Below, in pieces: positions 9,024 through 18,146 of a stretch of DNA of 64,000 nt. Below the pieces are notes generated by a model that was not told where the DNA came from, did not search any database, and saw only the letters and a program-made list of their open reading frames with translations. The position numbers were made by a program, and so were the translations under genes. The stretch is from assembly GCA_019359245.1 (NCBI GenBank), contig JAHHHR010000039.1:1-64000 (forward strand), written 5' to 3'. Position 1 is the first letter of the stretch. Every line of letters begins with the position of its first letter. This DNA comes from Nostoc desertorum CM1-VF14 (GTDB taxonomy: Bacteria > Cyanobacteriota > Cyanobacteriia > Cyanobacteriales > Nostocaceae).

Positions 9024-9452
9024 GTGAACGCAGCTGAACAGGCAACGAACCTTGAACTCGCCAGCAACATTGCTACGGTGGTTAATTTGTTCAAATTCGA
9101 GTTTCCTGATGCCAAATCTGATCTTAAACCCTGGAAAAATGACCCGGAAACCAGAGAGTTAGTCGATCCAGATTCTATAGATATTGGCTTTCACTTTCCT
9201 GGTATTAGCAAATCTTGGCGAAGTCGCAGTATTTTAATTCAAATCCGATTTTATCAAGATCCCATCAATAATTCCCGCCGTGCGATCGGCGTTGAGGTAG
9301 CTGGATTTGATCATCGCGGCGAAGCGTGGCGACTTTCTACGGTAGAAAACTGGAGTGTTGTCGGTGCATCTTCGCCTTCTGATGAAATCGAGGATAAGCT
9401 CAAACAAATTTGCCGACAGATTTTAGAAGTATTTAATAAACCAAGTGAATGA
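9024..9452 (+). CDS. Conserved hypothetical protein, 142 aa
   Basis: I do not recognise a family. The start is GTG with TAGGAG 9 bases before it. The product is soluble and mixed alpha/beta, with no signal peptide or membrane segment. Recognisable stretches are DSIDIGFHFPGISKSWRSRS, an RFYQDP strand, and a C-terminal helix (DEIEDKLKQICRQILEVF). It is the first of three plus-strand genes with a serine hydrolase and a caspase/NB-ARC/TPR protein, but repeats fill the gaps, so co-transcription is uncertain. Confidence 0.7.
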   Translation: MNAAEQATNLELASNIATVVNLFKFEFPDAKSDLKPWKNDPETRELVDPDSIDIGFHFPGISKSWRSRSILIQIRFYQDPINNSRRAIGVEVAGFDHRGEAWRLSTVENWSVVGASSPSDEIEDKLKQICRQILEVFNKPSE

Positions 9453-9547
9453 AGAAGGCAGGAGGCAGGAGAAAACTTCTCCCATGTTCGTGCATCGTCT
9501 TGTAGAGAGCATCTTGCAATTTTTAATTAATAATTTTTAATTTTTAA
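9453..9547. repeat. GGCAGGAG repeat followed by TTTTTAATT heptamer-type repeats
   Basis: AAGGCAGGAGGCAGGAG directly follows the stop codon, then a TTAATTAATAATTTTTAATT run leads into the next gene. The same GAAGAAGGCAGGAGGCAG start recurs at 33742-33758. Confidence 0.45.
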
Positions 9548-9562
9548 TTGGAGCGAAGCGAC

Positions 9563-10738
9563 TTGACCACCGTAATATTTGTACATGGCACGGGCATTAG
9601 GGAACCAGAATACAACGAAACTTTTCAGATAATTGAGCAAAAGATTCACGCCCAACGTCCTGATATCAAAGTTTCTCCCTGCCTTTGGGGTGTATTAGGT
9701 GCAAAGTTCAATGATAATCGGGCATCAGTACCCTTGGAGAATGCGACACTAGCTTTATCTCAAGGAGAAGAAGACGCAGATATTGTATTGTGGGGGCAAT
9801 TATACCGCGATCCTTTGTATGAATTGCGGCTGTTGTCTTTGAAACCGATTGAGTCAGGAAATCCCTTTGGGGAAGAACCAGGGGATATTTTACAATCTCG
9901 TGTGGCGAGTCTCACTCCGGGATCTCAACTGCAAGCTAAGTTGCAAGAGGCGGGAATTGCAGAGGTATTTGAGCCAGCACGAGAGGCGGTTATCCACAGT
10001 GAACCGTATGAACGGGCATTGCTCACAGTTTCCGAATCTGATTTGAGTGAATATTATGCACCAATAGCTAGAGCAGTTGTGGCTCAAGCTATGTTTATTA
10101 GCGAACTGCAAGAAAAATTTCCCCCCATACTCACCGATGCCCAATTGCGGGATGAAGTTGTGGAATTGCTGACTCTGGCTTTGGGAGAGGCGGAGTTAGG
10201 ATTGGGTGGCTGGTTATTAAAGCCATTTGTTGAACTAGCACAGCACGGCGGAACAAATTATGTCAGAGGAAACCGCCTTGAGTTAACTGATAAAATTTCG
10301 CCTATGCCTGGTGATATTTTGTTGTATCAGACTCGGGGTGAAAAAATCAGGGCGTTTATCCAAGAACAAATTGCCCAAGCAGAACCGCCAGTGGTTTTAA
10401 TCGCCCATAGCTTGGGAGGTATCGCTTGTGTAGATTTGCTAGTGCAGCAGGAGTTGTCTAAGGTGGAATTATTGGTAACAGTTGGTTCCCAAGCACCATT
10501 TTTATATGAGATTAACGCCCTCTACAGCTTAGAATATGGGCAGTTATTGCCAGAGCATTTCCCGGAATGGTTGAATATCTACGATTTACGGGATTTTCTC
10601 AGTTACGTGGGTAATAGAATTTTCCCTGAGCGCGTGCAGGATGTGCAAGTGGATAGCAGACAACCGTTTCCCCGTTCCCACGGTGCTTATTGGACAAATG
10701 CCAAAACCTGGGAGGCGATTATTTCGAGGTTGCCATAA
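9563..10738 (+). CDS. Alpha/beta-hydrolase, PGAP1/lipase-like serine hydrolase
   Basis: About 391 aa. VIFVHGTG near the N-terminus gives the oxyanion region and VVLIAHSLGG (about residue 280) gives an intact G-x-S-x-G-type nucleophile elbow (AHSLG). A histidine in SHGAYW near the C-terminus could complete the triad. There is no signal peptide, so it should act in the cytoplasm. I chose the TTG at 9563 because GGAG (9550-9553) sits 9 bases before it; the frame is also open from a TTG at 9548. The caspase/NB-ARC/TPR gene begins 294 bases downstream on the same strand. Such lipase-like proteins are sometimes effectors in STAND-type systems, which here is inference only. Substrate unknown. Confidence 0.8.
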   Translation: MTTVIFVHGTGIREPEYNETFQIIEQKIHAQRPDIKVSPCLWGVLGAKFNDNRASVPLENATLALSQGEEDADIVLWGQLYRDPLYELRLLSLKPIESGNPFGEEPGDILQSRVASLTPGSQLQAKLQEAGIAEVFEPAREAVIHSEPYERALLTVSESDLSEYYAPIARAVVAQAMFISELQEKFPPILTDAQLRDEVVELLTLALGEAELGLGGWLLKPFVELAQHGGTNYVRGNRLELTDKISPMPGDILLYQTRGEKIRAFIQEQIAQAEPPVVLIAHSLGGIACVDLLVQQELSKVELLVTVGSQAPFLYEINALYSLEYGQLLPEHFPEWLNIYDLRDFLSYVGNRIFPERVQDVQVDSRQPFPRSHGAYWTNAKTWEAIISRLP

Positions 10739-10821
10739 TGGTTTACTTTTTCCGGTATTTAGAAAACCCCGCTCCAAACCTCTCCCATACAAGGCTACGG
10801 TGTACACACAAGTCGAATTAC

Positions 10822-10910
10822 CCCCCTCAATCCCCCCTTGGAAAGGGGGGAAGCCGGAAATCTAGTTCCCTCCCCTTTACAAGGGGAGGGTTAGGGTGGG
10901 GTAAAAACCA
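10822..10910. repeat. Paired CCCC/GGGG palindromic repeats
   Basis: Two adjacent hairpins: CCCCCCTT..AAGGGGGG (about 10832-10850) and CCCTCCCCTTTAC.. AAGGGGAGGG (about 10869-10890), then TTAGGGTGGGG. They look like dispersed cyanobacterial repeats and lie between the hydrolase and the caspase/TPR gene. They could attenuate read-through. Confidence 0.5.
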
Positions 10911-11031
10911 GCTTCTTAAACTACTTCAGACTTATGTCTACACCGTAGGAGGAACGCTAAAAGCCCCCTTTTTAAGTGGGTTGGGCGATCTCTTCTGTGT
11001 AATTCCTCATAACGTCAGAGGCTAAGTCATC

Positions 11032-14000
11032 ATGCAGTTGATGGCTAAACCTGAGCGGACATTTGGCTTAATTGTAGGTATTGAAAAGTACCACGAAACT
11101 GCTTGGAACGTGCCAGGTGGAGGGCCAGCCGATGACGCGCTGAAATTTGCTCATTGGTTGCATCAGCACGGTGTACCGAAGGAAAATATCCGGTTATGTT
11201 TATCAGCACTGGAAGAAAATCATCAGTTAATTGGGGAATGTGGGTTAACTGTAGAGTTAGCAACCGAGCAAAATATCTCCGACATTGTGACTAACTTTTT
11301 ATCCCTAAAGTCGGGGGATTTACTCTACATTTTTTGGGCGGGACATGGTTTGATTACCTCAGAACGAGAGCGTCGGTTGCTTTGTGCTGATGCTAATAAA
11401 CAGAATTGGCAGAATTCAGATTTAAATTCTTTATTAGTTTTGTTGGGTTCCGATAAATTTCAGATTCGTAATCATATTTGTATTATTGATGCCTGTGCCA
11501 ATTATGTTTTAGAGTCCAAGGGAAGACCAACTAACTTAGGTGGCAAAGCTTTTTTAAGTGGACAGCCAAAGCCAGATAGTCAACAATTTGTCTTACTGGC
11601 TACGCGAGAAGGAGAAAAAGCTCAGGTAAATTCTGAAAATAAAACAGGATACTTTTCTCAAGCGGTGCGGGAGGCTTTAGAGCAAGCATCTACTGAGATT
11701 TTTCCGCCGAATATGAAAATAATTGCGGAACAAGTTAAACAGCGTTTGGAGCAATTAAACAAAAACCAAGCTCCCATCTATTTATATAAGCAAAATTGGG
11801 ATGGAGATAGAGAAGAGTATCGTGTAGGAACGCTCACTTCACCACAAAATCTTCCCCGCAGTGGCGTTAAAAAGTTTGTCGGACGAGAACAAGCACTTAT
11901 AACGCTACACCAACAGTTGCAGCAAACGCAACGAGTCGCCATTACTACTGTTACTGGCATGGGTGGTATCGGCAAAAGTGAACTAGCGCTGCAATATGCT
12001 CAACATCATTGGCAAGAAGCCACATACTCAGGCGGGGTTTGCTGGTTGCGGGTAAGGGATGAAGATTTAGGAACTCAGATTGTGGCGTTTGCTAGAGCAA
12101 AGTTAGGTTTGCAGCTACCCGATGATTGGGATTTACCAACTCAGATTAATTACATCTGGCGGCAATGGCAAGCAGGCGATGTGCTGTTAGTATTCGATGA
12201 TGTTAGTAAATATGAGCAGGTAAAACCCTACCTACCGCCAAGTGAGCCAAGGTTTAAAATACTCATCACCACACGGCAACAGTGGTTGGGGCAGTCTTTT
12301 GAGCGGTTATGCTTAGAAGTGTTAGAGGAAGTAGCTGCTTTGGAATTGTTAGTTTCCTTTGTTGGGGATGAGCGGATACAAAGGGAACCAGACGAAGCAA
12401 AACAACTCTGTGCTGATTTAGGATTTTTGCCTTTAGGTTTAGAGTTAGTAGCGCGATATTTGCAACGGAAACCGGATGTATCTCTAGCTAAAATGCGGCA
12501 AAGATTAGCAGATAAGCTGCTAACACATCGTTCAATGCAAGAGCCATCGGCAGAAATGACAGCACAATTAGGAGTTTTTGCTGCTTTTGAATTAAGTTGG
12601 CAGGAACTAGATAAGCAAGCCCAAAAATTGGGGTGTTTGCTCAGTATTTTTGCTCTAGCTCCCATTCCTTGGTATTTAGTGGAAAGGTGTTTACCCAACC
12701 AAGACTCAGAAGATTTAGAAGATGTCAGAGATGATTACCTAGTGAATCTGAGTTTACTTCAGCGCACTGGAGAAGAAACTTACCAGCTGCATCAACTGAT
12801 TCGAGAATTCTTGAGTGACAAGTTAGAAGAGTTAGCCGAAGCAGATGAACTCAAGCGCGGCTATTGTCAAGCAATGGTAGCAGTAGCCAAGGATATTCCT
12901 CAGATACCCACATTGATAGAAATTGCTCAAGCAACTCTTGCCATCCCTCATCTTGGGAAAGCTGCCACAGTTTACCAGGCTTGGTTAAACGATGATGATT
13001 TAATTTGGCCTTTTCTAGGCTTGGCTAGATTTTACCAAGGTCAAGGAGCCTACGCGCAAGCTTTACCTTGGTGTAAACAATGTTTATCAGCTGCTAGAAA
13101 ACGTTTTGGGGATGAACACCCCGATGTGGCAACTAGCCTGAACAATTTGGCATTACTCTACAAATTACAGGGAAGGTACAGCGATGCTGAACCTTTGTAC
13201 ATCGAAGCGTTGGCGATGACAAAACGCCTGCTGGGTGATGAACACCCAGATGTGGCAACTAGCCTGAACAATTTGGCAGCACTCTACGAATCACAGGGAA
13301 GTTACAGTGATGCCGAGCCTTTGTATATCGAAGCTTTGGCGATGACAAAACGTCTGCTGGGGGATGAACACCCCGATGTGGCACAAAGCCTGAACAATTT
13401 GGCAGGACTCTACAAATTCCAGGGAAGGTACAGCGATGCCGAACCTTTGTTAATCGAAGCTTTGACGATGAGAAAACGCCTGTTAGGGGATGAACACCCC
13501 GATGTGGCACAAAGCCTGAACAATTTGGCAGCACTCTACGAATCACAGGGAAGGTACTGTGATGCCAAACCTTTGTACATCGAAGCTTTGTCGATGTACA
13601 AAGGTTTGTTGGGGGATAAACACCCCGATGTGGCAACTAACCTGAACAATTTGGCATTACTCTACTATTCACAGGGAAGGTACAGCGATGCCGAACCTTT
13701 GTATATCGAAGCTTTGGCGATGAGAAAGCGCCTGCTGGGGGATGAACACCCCGATGTGGCAACTAGCCTAAATAATTTGGCATTACTCTACTATTCACAG
13801 GGAAGGTACAGCGATGCCGAACCTTTGTATATCGAAGCTTTGGCGATGTATAAACGCTTGCTGGGGGATGAACACCCGAATGTGGCACAAAGCCTAAATA
13901 ATTTGGCATTACTCTACCATTCACAGGGAAGGTACAGCGATGCCGAACCTTTGTACATCGAAGCTTTGTCGATGTATAAACGCCTGCTGGGGGATGAACA

Positions 14001-14439
14001 CCCGAATGTGGCAACTAGCCTAAACAATTTGGCAGAACTCTACCGTTCGCAGGGAAAGTACAGCGATGCCAAACCTTTGTATATCGAAGCTTTGGCGATG
14101 TATAAACGCCTGTTGGGGGATGAACACCCCGATGTGGCAACTAACCTGAACAATTTGGCATTACTCTACTATGCACAGGGAAGGTACAGCGATGCCGAAC
14201 CTTTGTTAATCGAAGCTTTGTCGATGTATAAACGCTTGCTGGGGGATGAACACCCGAATGTGGCACAAAGCCTAAATAATTTGGCATTACTCTACTATTC
14301 ACAGGGAAGGTACAGCGATGCCGAACCTTTGTACATCGAAGCATTGGAAATCGCTAAACAACGATTGGGGGCAAATCATCGCAATACAATAAACATTCGT
14401 GAAAATCTGGAAGACTTGCGGCGGAATCGTCAGCCTTGA
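11032..14439 (+). CDS. Caspase-like / NB-ARC / TPR (STAND) protein
   Basis: 1135 aa in three parts. Residues about 8-250 are a caspase-like C14 peptidase domain: GLIVGIEKYHE, then the catalytic histidine in YIFWAGHG and the cysteine in CIIDACAN. Residues about 280-620 are an NB-ARC NTPase with P-loop GMGGIGKSELA, Walker B LLVFDDV, sensor ILITTRQQW and GLPL-like GFLPLGLELVA. From about residue 660 come TPRs of the kinesin-light-chain type, ending in ten nearly identical 42-residue units. This is the layout of a signal-transduction ATPase: the TPRs sense, NB-ARC oligomerises with nucleotide, and the caspase domain cleaves. Cyanobacterial relatives are linked to programmed cell death or defence, and which applies here cannot be read. 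The start is ATG 11032; ATG 11041 is an alternative. A serine hydrolase lies upstream. Confidence 0.92.
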   Translation: MQLMAKPERTFGLIVGIEKYHETAWNVPGGGPADDALKFAHWLHQHGVPKENIRLCLSALEENHQLIGECGLTVELATEQNISDIVTNFLSLKSGDLLYIFWAGHGLITSERERRLLCADANKQNWQNSDLNSLLVLLGSDKFQIRNHICIIDACANYVLESKGRPTNLGGKAFLSGQPKPDSQQFVLLATREGEKAQVNSENKTGYFSQAVREALEQASTEIFPPNMKIIAEQVKQRLEQLNKNQAPIYLYKQNWDGDREEYRVGTLTSPQNLPRSGVKKFVGREQALITLHQQLQQTQRVAITTVTGMGGIGKSELALQYAQHHWQEATYSGGVCWLRVRDEDLGTQIVAFARAKLGLQLPDDWDLPTQINYIWRQWQAGDVLLVFDDVSKYEQVKPYLPPSEPRFKILITTRQQWLGQSFERLCLEVLEEVAALELLVSFVGDERIQREPDEAKQLCADLGFLPLGLELVARYLQRKPDVSLAKMRQRLADKLLTHRSMQEPSAEMTAQLGVFAAFELSWQELDKQAQKLGCLLSIFALAPIPWYLVERCLPNQDSEDLEDVRDDYLVNLSLLQRTGEETYQLHQLIREFLSDKLEELAEADELKRGYCQAMVAVAKDIPQIPTLIEIAQATLAIPHLGKAATVYQAWLNDDDLIWPFLGLARFYQGQGAYAQALPWCKQCLSAARKRFGDEHPDVATSLNNLALLYKLQGRYSDAEPLYIEALAMTKRLLGDEHPDVATSLNNLAALYESQGSYSDAEPLYIEALAMTKRLLGDEHPDVAQSLNNLAGLYKFQGRYSDAEPLLIEALTMRKRLLGDEHPDVAQSLNNLAALYESQGRYCDAKPLYIEALSMYKGLLGDKHPDVATNLNNLALLYYSQGRYSDAEPLYIEALAMRKRLLGDEHPDVATSLNNLALLYYSQGRYSDAEPLYIEALAMYKRLLGDEHPNVAQSLNNLALLYHSQGRYSDAEPLYIEALSMYKRLLGDEHPNVATSLNNLAELYRSQGKYSDAKPLYIEALAMYKRLLGDEHPDVATNLNNLALLYYAQGRYSDAEPLLIEALSMYKRLLGDEHPNVAQSLNNLALLYYSQGRYSDAEPLYIEALEIAKQRLGANHRNTINIRENLEDLRRNRQP
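13108..14367 (+). repeat. Ten tandem 126-bp repeats encoding TPRs
   Basis: Each unit begins GGGGATGAACACCC and encodes 42 aa (GDEHPDVA, LNNLA, LY, QGRYSDAEPL, IEAL). Units differ mainly at a few positions (T/Q after VA, the residues before QGRYS, and the start of the last helix). The high DNA identity points to recent expansion or gene conversion, and makes copy-number change likely. Confidence 0.92.
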
Positions 14440-14684
14440 TTCAGGAGAATGGTTGCTTTTGTCTGGCGTTGGTTTCAGTAATTTAGGTAATCTGTATCGG
14501 CTGCATTACCCGCCTGGGATTCAAATCCCAGTCTGATAAGTAGGCAACATAATTAATTACAGAATGTCATTGCAAATACAGTGAAGCAAAATAGTGCGAT
14601 CGCAACGCCTATAACTACTTCTCTACGATATGCTTTGCGAAGGGTGCGATCGCACTAACTGTAAATATTTTTGTTTATCTACTT
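14440..14684. other. Gene-free interval after the TPR gene
   Basis: Contains a short hairpin CTGGGATTCAAATCCCAG (about 14513-14530) that resembles a tRNA T-arm, but no complete cloverleaf was found. Two HIP1-like GCGATCGCA sites follow. No gene is supported. Confidence 0.4.
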
Positions 14685-14762
14685 AATGAGCCTCTGAACT
14701 CCATTAAAGAGTCTTTTAGCTCCATTAATGAGTCTTTGAACTCCATTAAAGAGTCTGTTTTG
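14685..14762. repeat. 21-nt tandem repeat, 3.7 copies
   Basis: Units 14685-14705, 14706-14726, 14727-14747 and a partial unit follow the pattern AA(T/A)GAGTCT-TTGAACTCCATT. The 21-base period keeps frame, so one plus frame reads as heptads (LNSIKES, FSSINES, LNSIKES) like a coiled coil. No start codon or ribosome site precedes it. Confidence 0.7.
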
Positions 14763-14769
14763 ATTAGAC

Positions 14770-14804
14770 CAAATACCCGACTTCTTGAAGAAGTCGGGTA
14801 TTTG
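14770..14804. terminator. Perfect 17-bp palindrome between convergent genes
   Basis: CAAATACCCGACTTCTT (14770-14786) is exactly complementary to 14788-14804, with one central base. It lies between the converging TPR and catalase genes, so it may act as a two-way terminator. The motif AGAAGTCGGGTAT is a common dispersed palindrome in Nostoc genomes, so it may instead be a mobile repeat. Confidence 0.6.
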
Positions 14805-14888
14805 AATCTAGCTTAAGTACGTAACTCAGCATCCAGGTTTTCGGTGCGTTAGCCTACGGCATAATACACCCCACAAAATTGGATAAGG

Positions 14889-16382
14889 CTACCAGTTACC
14901 TACAGGTTGAGCAGTTGGAGAAAACATTGAGGGATCGATTGAAATGCCCAATCCTTCAGCTACACGACGACCATAAGAAACATCTGCCCGGAAGAAGTGG
15001 CAAAGTTGCCGCATTTGGATGTCCTCCCTTGCTTGAGAGAGACTGCCGACAATATTTTTAGCAAGACGCTCTTGCTGTTCAGGAGTTAGTAACCGATACA
15101 GATTACCTGCCTGGGTGTAATCGTCGTTTCCTTGACGATGACTGTAACGATCGACTGTGACATCACCCAAATGGCTAGGTCCTTCTGCATAAGCTGGATT
15201 TTCTTTGGGCGTACCCTCAGCACTATTCGGTTCATAGTTAGGAACGCTACCGCCGTTGTTCCCTGATGCCATAAAGCCATCTCGCTGATAATGCATCACT
15301 GGACATTTGGGCTGATTGACGGGTAGTTGCTGATAGTTACCACCCAAGCGATAGCGTTGAGCATCTGGGTAAGAAAAAATTCGAGCTTGCAGCATTTTGT
15401 CTGGAGAGAAACTAACCCCAGGAACCACTGCACTAGGGCTAAAAGCCGCTTGCTCAACTTCGGCAAAATAATTCTCTGGGTTCCGATTTAGCTCTAATAT
15501 CCCGACTTCAATTAAAGGATATTCTCCTTGTTTCCAAACTTTGGTCAAGTCAAAAGGATTGTCAGGATGTTTTGCCGCTTGCTCTTCAGTCATCACCTGA
15601 ATACACATCCGCCACTTAGGATAGTCTTTTTTAGCGATCGCTTCAAACAAATCGTGAGTTGCATGATCGGGATTTTCGCCCTTAATCTTAGCTGATTCTT
15701 CTTCAGTCAAAGTTTGATGCCCTTGCAGAGTCTTAAAGTGAAATTTACACCAAACGCGATCGCCTTCAGCATTAATCAAACTAAAAGTGTGGCTACCAAA
15801 GCCATCCATGTGTCGATAGGTTTTCGGAATTCCCCGATCTGAAAAGAGGATTGTCACCTGGTGAAGCGATTCTGGACTGAGTGACCAAAAATCCCACTTT
15901 GCATTATGGTCTTTGCAGTTGGTTTGCGGATTGCGCTTTTGGGTATGGATAAAATCAGGAAACTTCAGAGGGTCACGGATGAAGAAAATAGGGGTATTGT
16001 TGCCTGTAATATCCCAGTTGCCCTCTTCAGTATAAAACTTGATGGCAAAACCTCTAGGGTCACGCTCGGCATCTGCTGAACCCTTTTCTCCGCCGACTGT
16101 AGAAAAACGCAGGAGGACTTCTGTTTTCTTGCCAATCTCAGAAAAAAGTTTGGCTTTAGTGTAGCGGGTGATGTCATTGGTAACAGTAAAAGTACCATGA
16201 GCAGCCGCACCTTTTGCATGGACAACACGCTCAGGAATACGTTCCCTGTTAAAATGAGCCAGCTTCTCTATGAGGTGGAAATCCTCCATTAATACAGGGC
16301 CACGCGCTCCAGCCGTGAGTGAGTTCTGATTATCGGCAACTGGAATACCGTCAGCAGTTGTCAAGTTTTGGGGTTCAGTCAT
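14889..16382 (-). CDS. Heme catalase, small-subunit type
   Basis: 497 aa, the usual length for small-subunit (clade 3-like) monofunctional catalases that split hydrogen peroxide to water and oxygen. Visible features are the distal histidine in RVVHAKGAAAHG, RFSTVGGEKGSADAERDPRGFA, the distal asparagine in NNTPIFF, FSDRGIPKTYRHMDGFG, and the proximal tyrosine in RIFSYPDAQRYRLG. There is no signal peptide, so it is cytoplasmic. It starts at ATG 16380-16382 with GGAGAACTTC upstream in the mRNA. It is monocistronic: the TPR gene converges on one side and repeats separate it from eboF on the other. Confidence 0.95.
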   Translation of the reverse strand: MTEPQNLTTADGIPVADNQNSLTAGARGPVLMEDFHLIEKLAHFNRERIPERVVHAKGAAAHGTFTVTNDITRYTKAKLFSEIGKKTEVLLRFSTVGGEKGSADAERDPRGFAIKFYTEEGNWDITGNNTPIFFIRDPLKFPDFIHTQKRNPQTNCKDHNAKWDFWSLSPESLHQVTILFSDRGIPKTYRHMDGFGSHTFSLINAEGDRVWCKFHFKTLQGHQTLTEEESAKIKGENPDHATHDLFEAIAKKDYPKWRMCIQVMTEEQAAKHPDNPFDLTKVWKQGEYPLIEVGILELNRNPENYFAEVEQAAFSPSAVVPGVSFSPDKMLQARIFSYPDAQRYRLGGNYQQLPVNQPKCPVMHYQRDGFMASGNNGGSVPNYEPNSAEGTPKENPAYAEGPSHLGDVTVDRYSHRQGNDDYTQAGNLYRLLTPEQQERLAKNIVGSLSQAREDIQMRQLCHFFRADVSYGRRVAEGLGISIDPSMFSPTAQPVGNW

Positions 16383-16599
16383 GGATAAAGAAGTTCTCCG
16401 TTAAGTTACTCAAATTGCCAAAATACGTTTTAGTCAGTAGATAGATGCTTGCCTACTGATAGAGCTAATTAATCCATAGTCATAACGAGTTCATATACAA
16501 AGCATACTCGATATGATTATGAATTACAACAAAATTGTTTTGTATTTTTGGATGTGCTCATACATATTTCTAAATTATTGTCAAGTTATAGCCTGGGCA

Positions 16600-16745
16600 A
16601 AGTTCATTCGCGGCTAGACAAACGTTCGCCCTTGCATTCTGGCAGGGTAGTCAGCCAAGACGGAACAAGGGGCTTAAGCCCCTTGTCTGGAACCCACGCA
16701 GGTGGGTTTTGTTTGTGTAGACGCGGCTTCTAACCGCACTTTTAC
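16600..16745. repeat. Cluster of three dispersed palindromes
   Basis: ACAAGGGGCTT (16665-16675) is followed at once by its perfect complement (16676-16686). AACCCAC (16691-16697) pairs with GTGGGTT (16702-16708), followed by TTTGTTTG. A GACGCGGCTTCTAACCGC hairpin ends the block. Both flanking genes are on minus and the T-rich side faces plus, so this is better read as repeats than as a terminator. The rest of 16383-16761 is the catalase promoter region with no other feature seen. Confidence 0.6.
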
Positions 16746-16761
16746 TTTAAGTTGACTAATC

Positions 16762-18132
16762 CTAATTTAAATGTTTAAGAATCAACGAGCAAACATCTGT
16801 CGCCTCAATGCGATTTTCACCAACTAGGTGAGTTTGATGGGTGATAAATAGAGGCCCTTCATTAGGAGAAGTAGTAACGTGACCGTGAGAGCCACGAACT
16901 AGGGAAGCATCCAGAGGAATCACATCCATTAAGTAGCGAAAACCCAGTTGTTTCTTCAGTAGTTTGAGAGCAATTTTTCCTTTAGGAAATTTAATTTGTG
17001 GATCAAGGAAAAGTTCTACAGGATCGTAACCAGGTTTGCGGTGGATATCTACAGTTCTAGCAAAATCAGGCGCTTTTGCATCATCGAGCCAATAATAATA
17101 GGTAAACCAAGCGTCAGATTGAGCGATCGCTACCAACTCTCCCGATCTAGGATGATTAAGATGGTAGGCTTGTTTACCCTCTTCATCCAATACCTGCGCT
17201 ACACCTTCAGTCGCTTCTAAAAGCGATCGCACTTTCGGGATGTACGCCGGATCATTCACATACACATGAGCAATTTGATGATCGGCAACAGCAAAGGCAA
17301 TGCTAGCACCAAAATCAAGGAGTTCTCGCCCTAATTCTTCCCGCACAGCAATTAAACCGTTTTCCCGTAGTACACGGTTGATATCCACAGCTTTAGAGAC
17401 TGGAGTAATGCCATACTCAGAAAGAATAATTACCTGAGTATTACGTGCTTGATAATATTCAATTAAATCGCCACAAACAGCATCAATTTCTCGCAAATCA
17501 GCTTGGATGTGTTTTTCATCATGACCAAATTTTTGCAGACAGTAATCTAAATGTGGCAGATAAACTAGTGATAATGTAGGGCTGTAACGTTCCTCAATCC
17601 ATTTTGCTGAATTGGCAATCCATTGGCTAGAACTAATGGTAGTTTTTGGCCCCCAAAAATCGAACAAAGGGAAGTTTCCTAAATCAGATTGAATTTGCGA
17701 TCGCACATCACTAGGATGGGTATAAATATCAGGTAATTTTCTGCCATCTGCGGGATACATCGGGCGCGGTGTAATGGCATAATCTACTGAAGAATACATG
17801 TTGTACCACCAAAAAAGGTTGGCACAAGTGAAAGTTGGGTCAATTGATTTAGCTATTTCCCAAACTTTGGGAGCCTGCACTAGTTTATTAGACTGCCGCC
17901 AAAACTTCACTTCGCATTCATCGCGGAAGTACCAACCATTAGCGACAATTCCATGTTCATCAGGCAATTTTCCTGTTAAATAAGTAGCCTGAACCGAACA
18001 AGTTACAGCAGGTAAAACTGTTGCGATCGGGACTACTTGCCCAATCGCCGCCCAAGAAGATAAGAACGGTGTGTTTTCTCCTAATAAACTGGGCGTTAAT
18101 CCCACGACATTTAGAACAACAGTTTTCTGCAT
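16762..18132 (-). CDS. eboF: EboF, alkaline-phosphatase-fold nucleotide pyrophosphatase-like
   Basis: 456 aa of the type I phosphodiesterase/nucleotide pyrophosphatase family (alkaline phosphatase superfamily). Seen are VVLNVVGLTPSLLG, the nucleophile region TCSVQATYLTGKLPDEHGIV, LVYLPHLDYCLQKFGHD for metal ligands, ILSEYGITPV and the late metal histidine in RGSHGH. The substrate is unknown. Position and family match EboF of the ebo clusters. The start ATG has AAGGAGA upstream and lies 15 bases after the eboE stop, so the two are co-transcribed. No signal peptide was seen. Confidence 0.88.
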   Translation of the reverse strand: MQKTVVLNVVGLTPSLLGENTPFLSSWAAIGQVVPIATVLPAVTCSVQATYLTGKLPDEHGIVANGWYFRDECEVKFWRQSNKLVQAPKVWEIAKSIDPTFTCANLFWWYNMYSSVDYAITPRPMYPADGRKLPDIYTHPSDVRSQIQSDLGNFPLFDFWGPKTTISSSQWIANSAKWIEERYSPTLSLVYLPHLDYCLQKFGHDEKHIQADLREIDAVCGDLIEYYQARNTQVIILSEYGITPVSKAVDINRVLRENGLIAVREELGRELLDFGASIAFAVADHQIAHVYVNDPAYIPKVRSLLEATEGVAQVLDEEGKQAYHLNHPRSGELVAIAQSDAWFTYYYWLDDAKAPDFARTVDIHRKPGYDPVELFLDPQIKFPKGKIALKLLKKQLGFRYLMDVIPLDASLVRGSHGHVTTSPNEGPLFITHQTHLVGENRIEATDVCSLILKHLN

Positions 18133-18146
18133 AAATTAATCTCCTT

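Noticed and set aside
13259..14344. Long minus-strand frames across the TPR array.
   Set aside because: They are antisense shadows of the 126-bp repeats and repeat with the same period.
11032..14439. CRISPR-like interpretation of the regular repeats at 13108-14367.
   Set aside because: The repeats are contiguous, coding and in frame, with no unique spacers.
14450..14545. Possible tRNA (T-arm-like CTGGGATTCAAATCCCAG with complementary outer ends GTTGC/GCAAC).
   Set aside because: No 7-bp acceptor stem or anticodon arm could be drawn; the hairpin is an ordinary palindrome.
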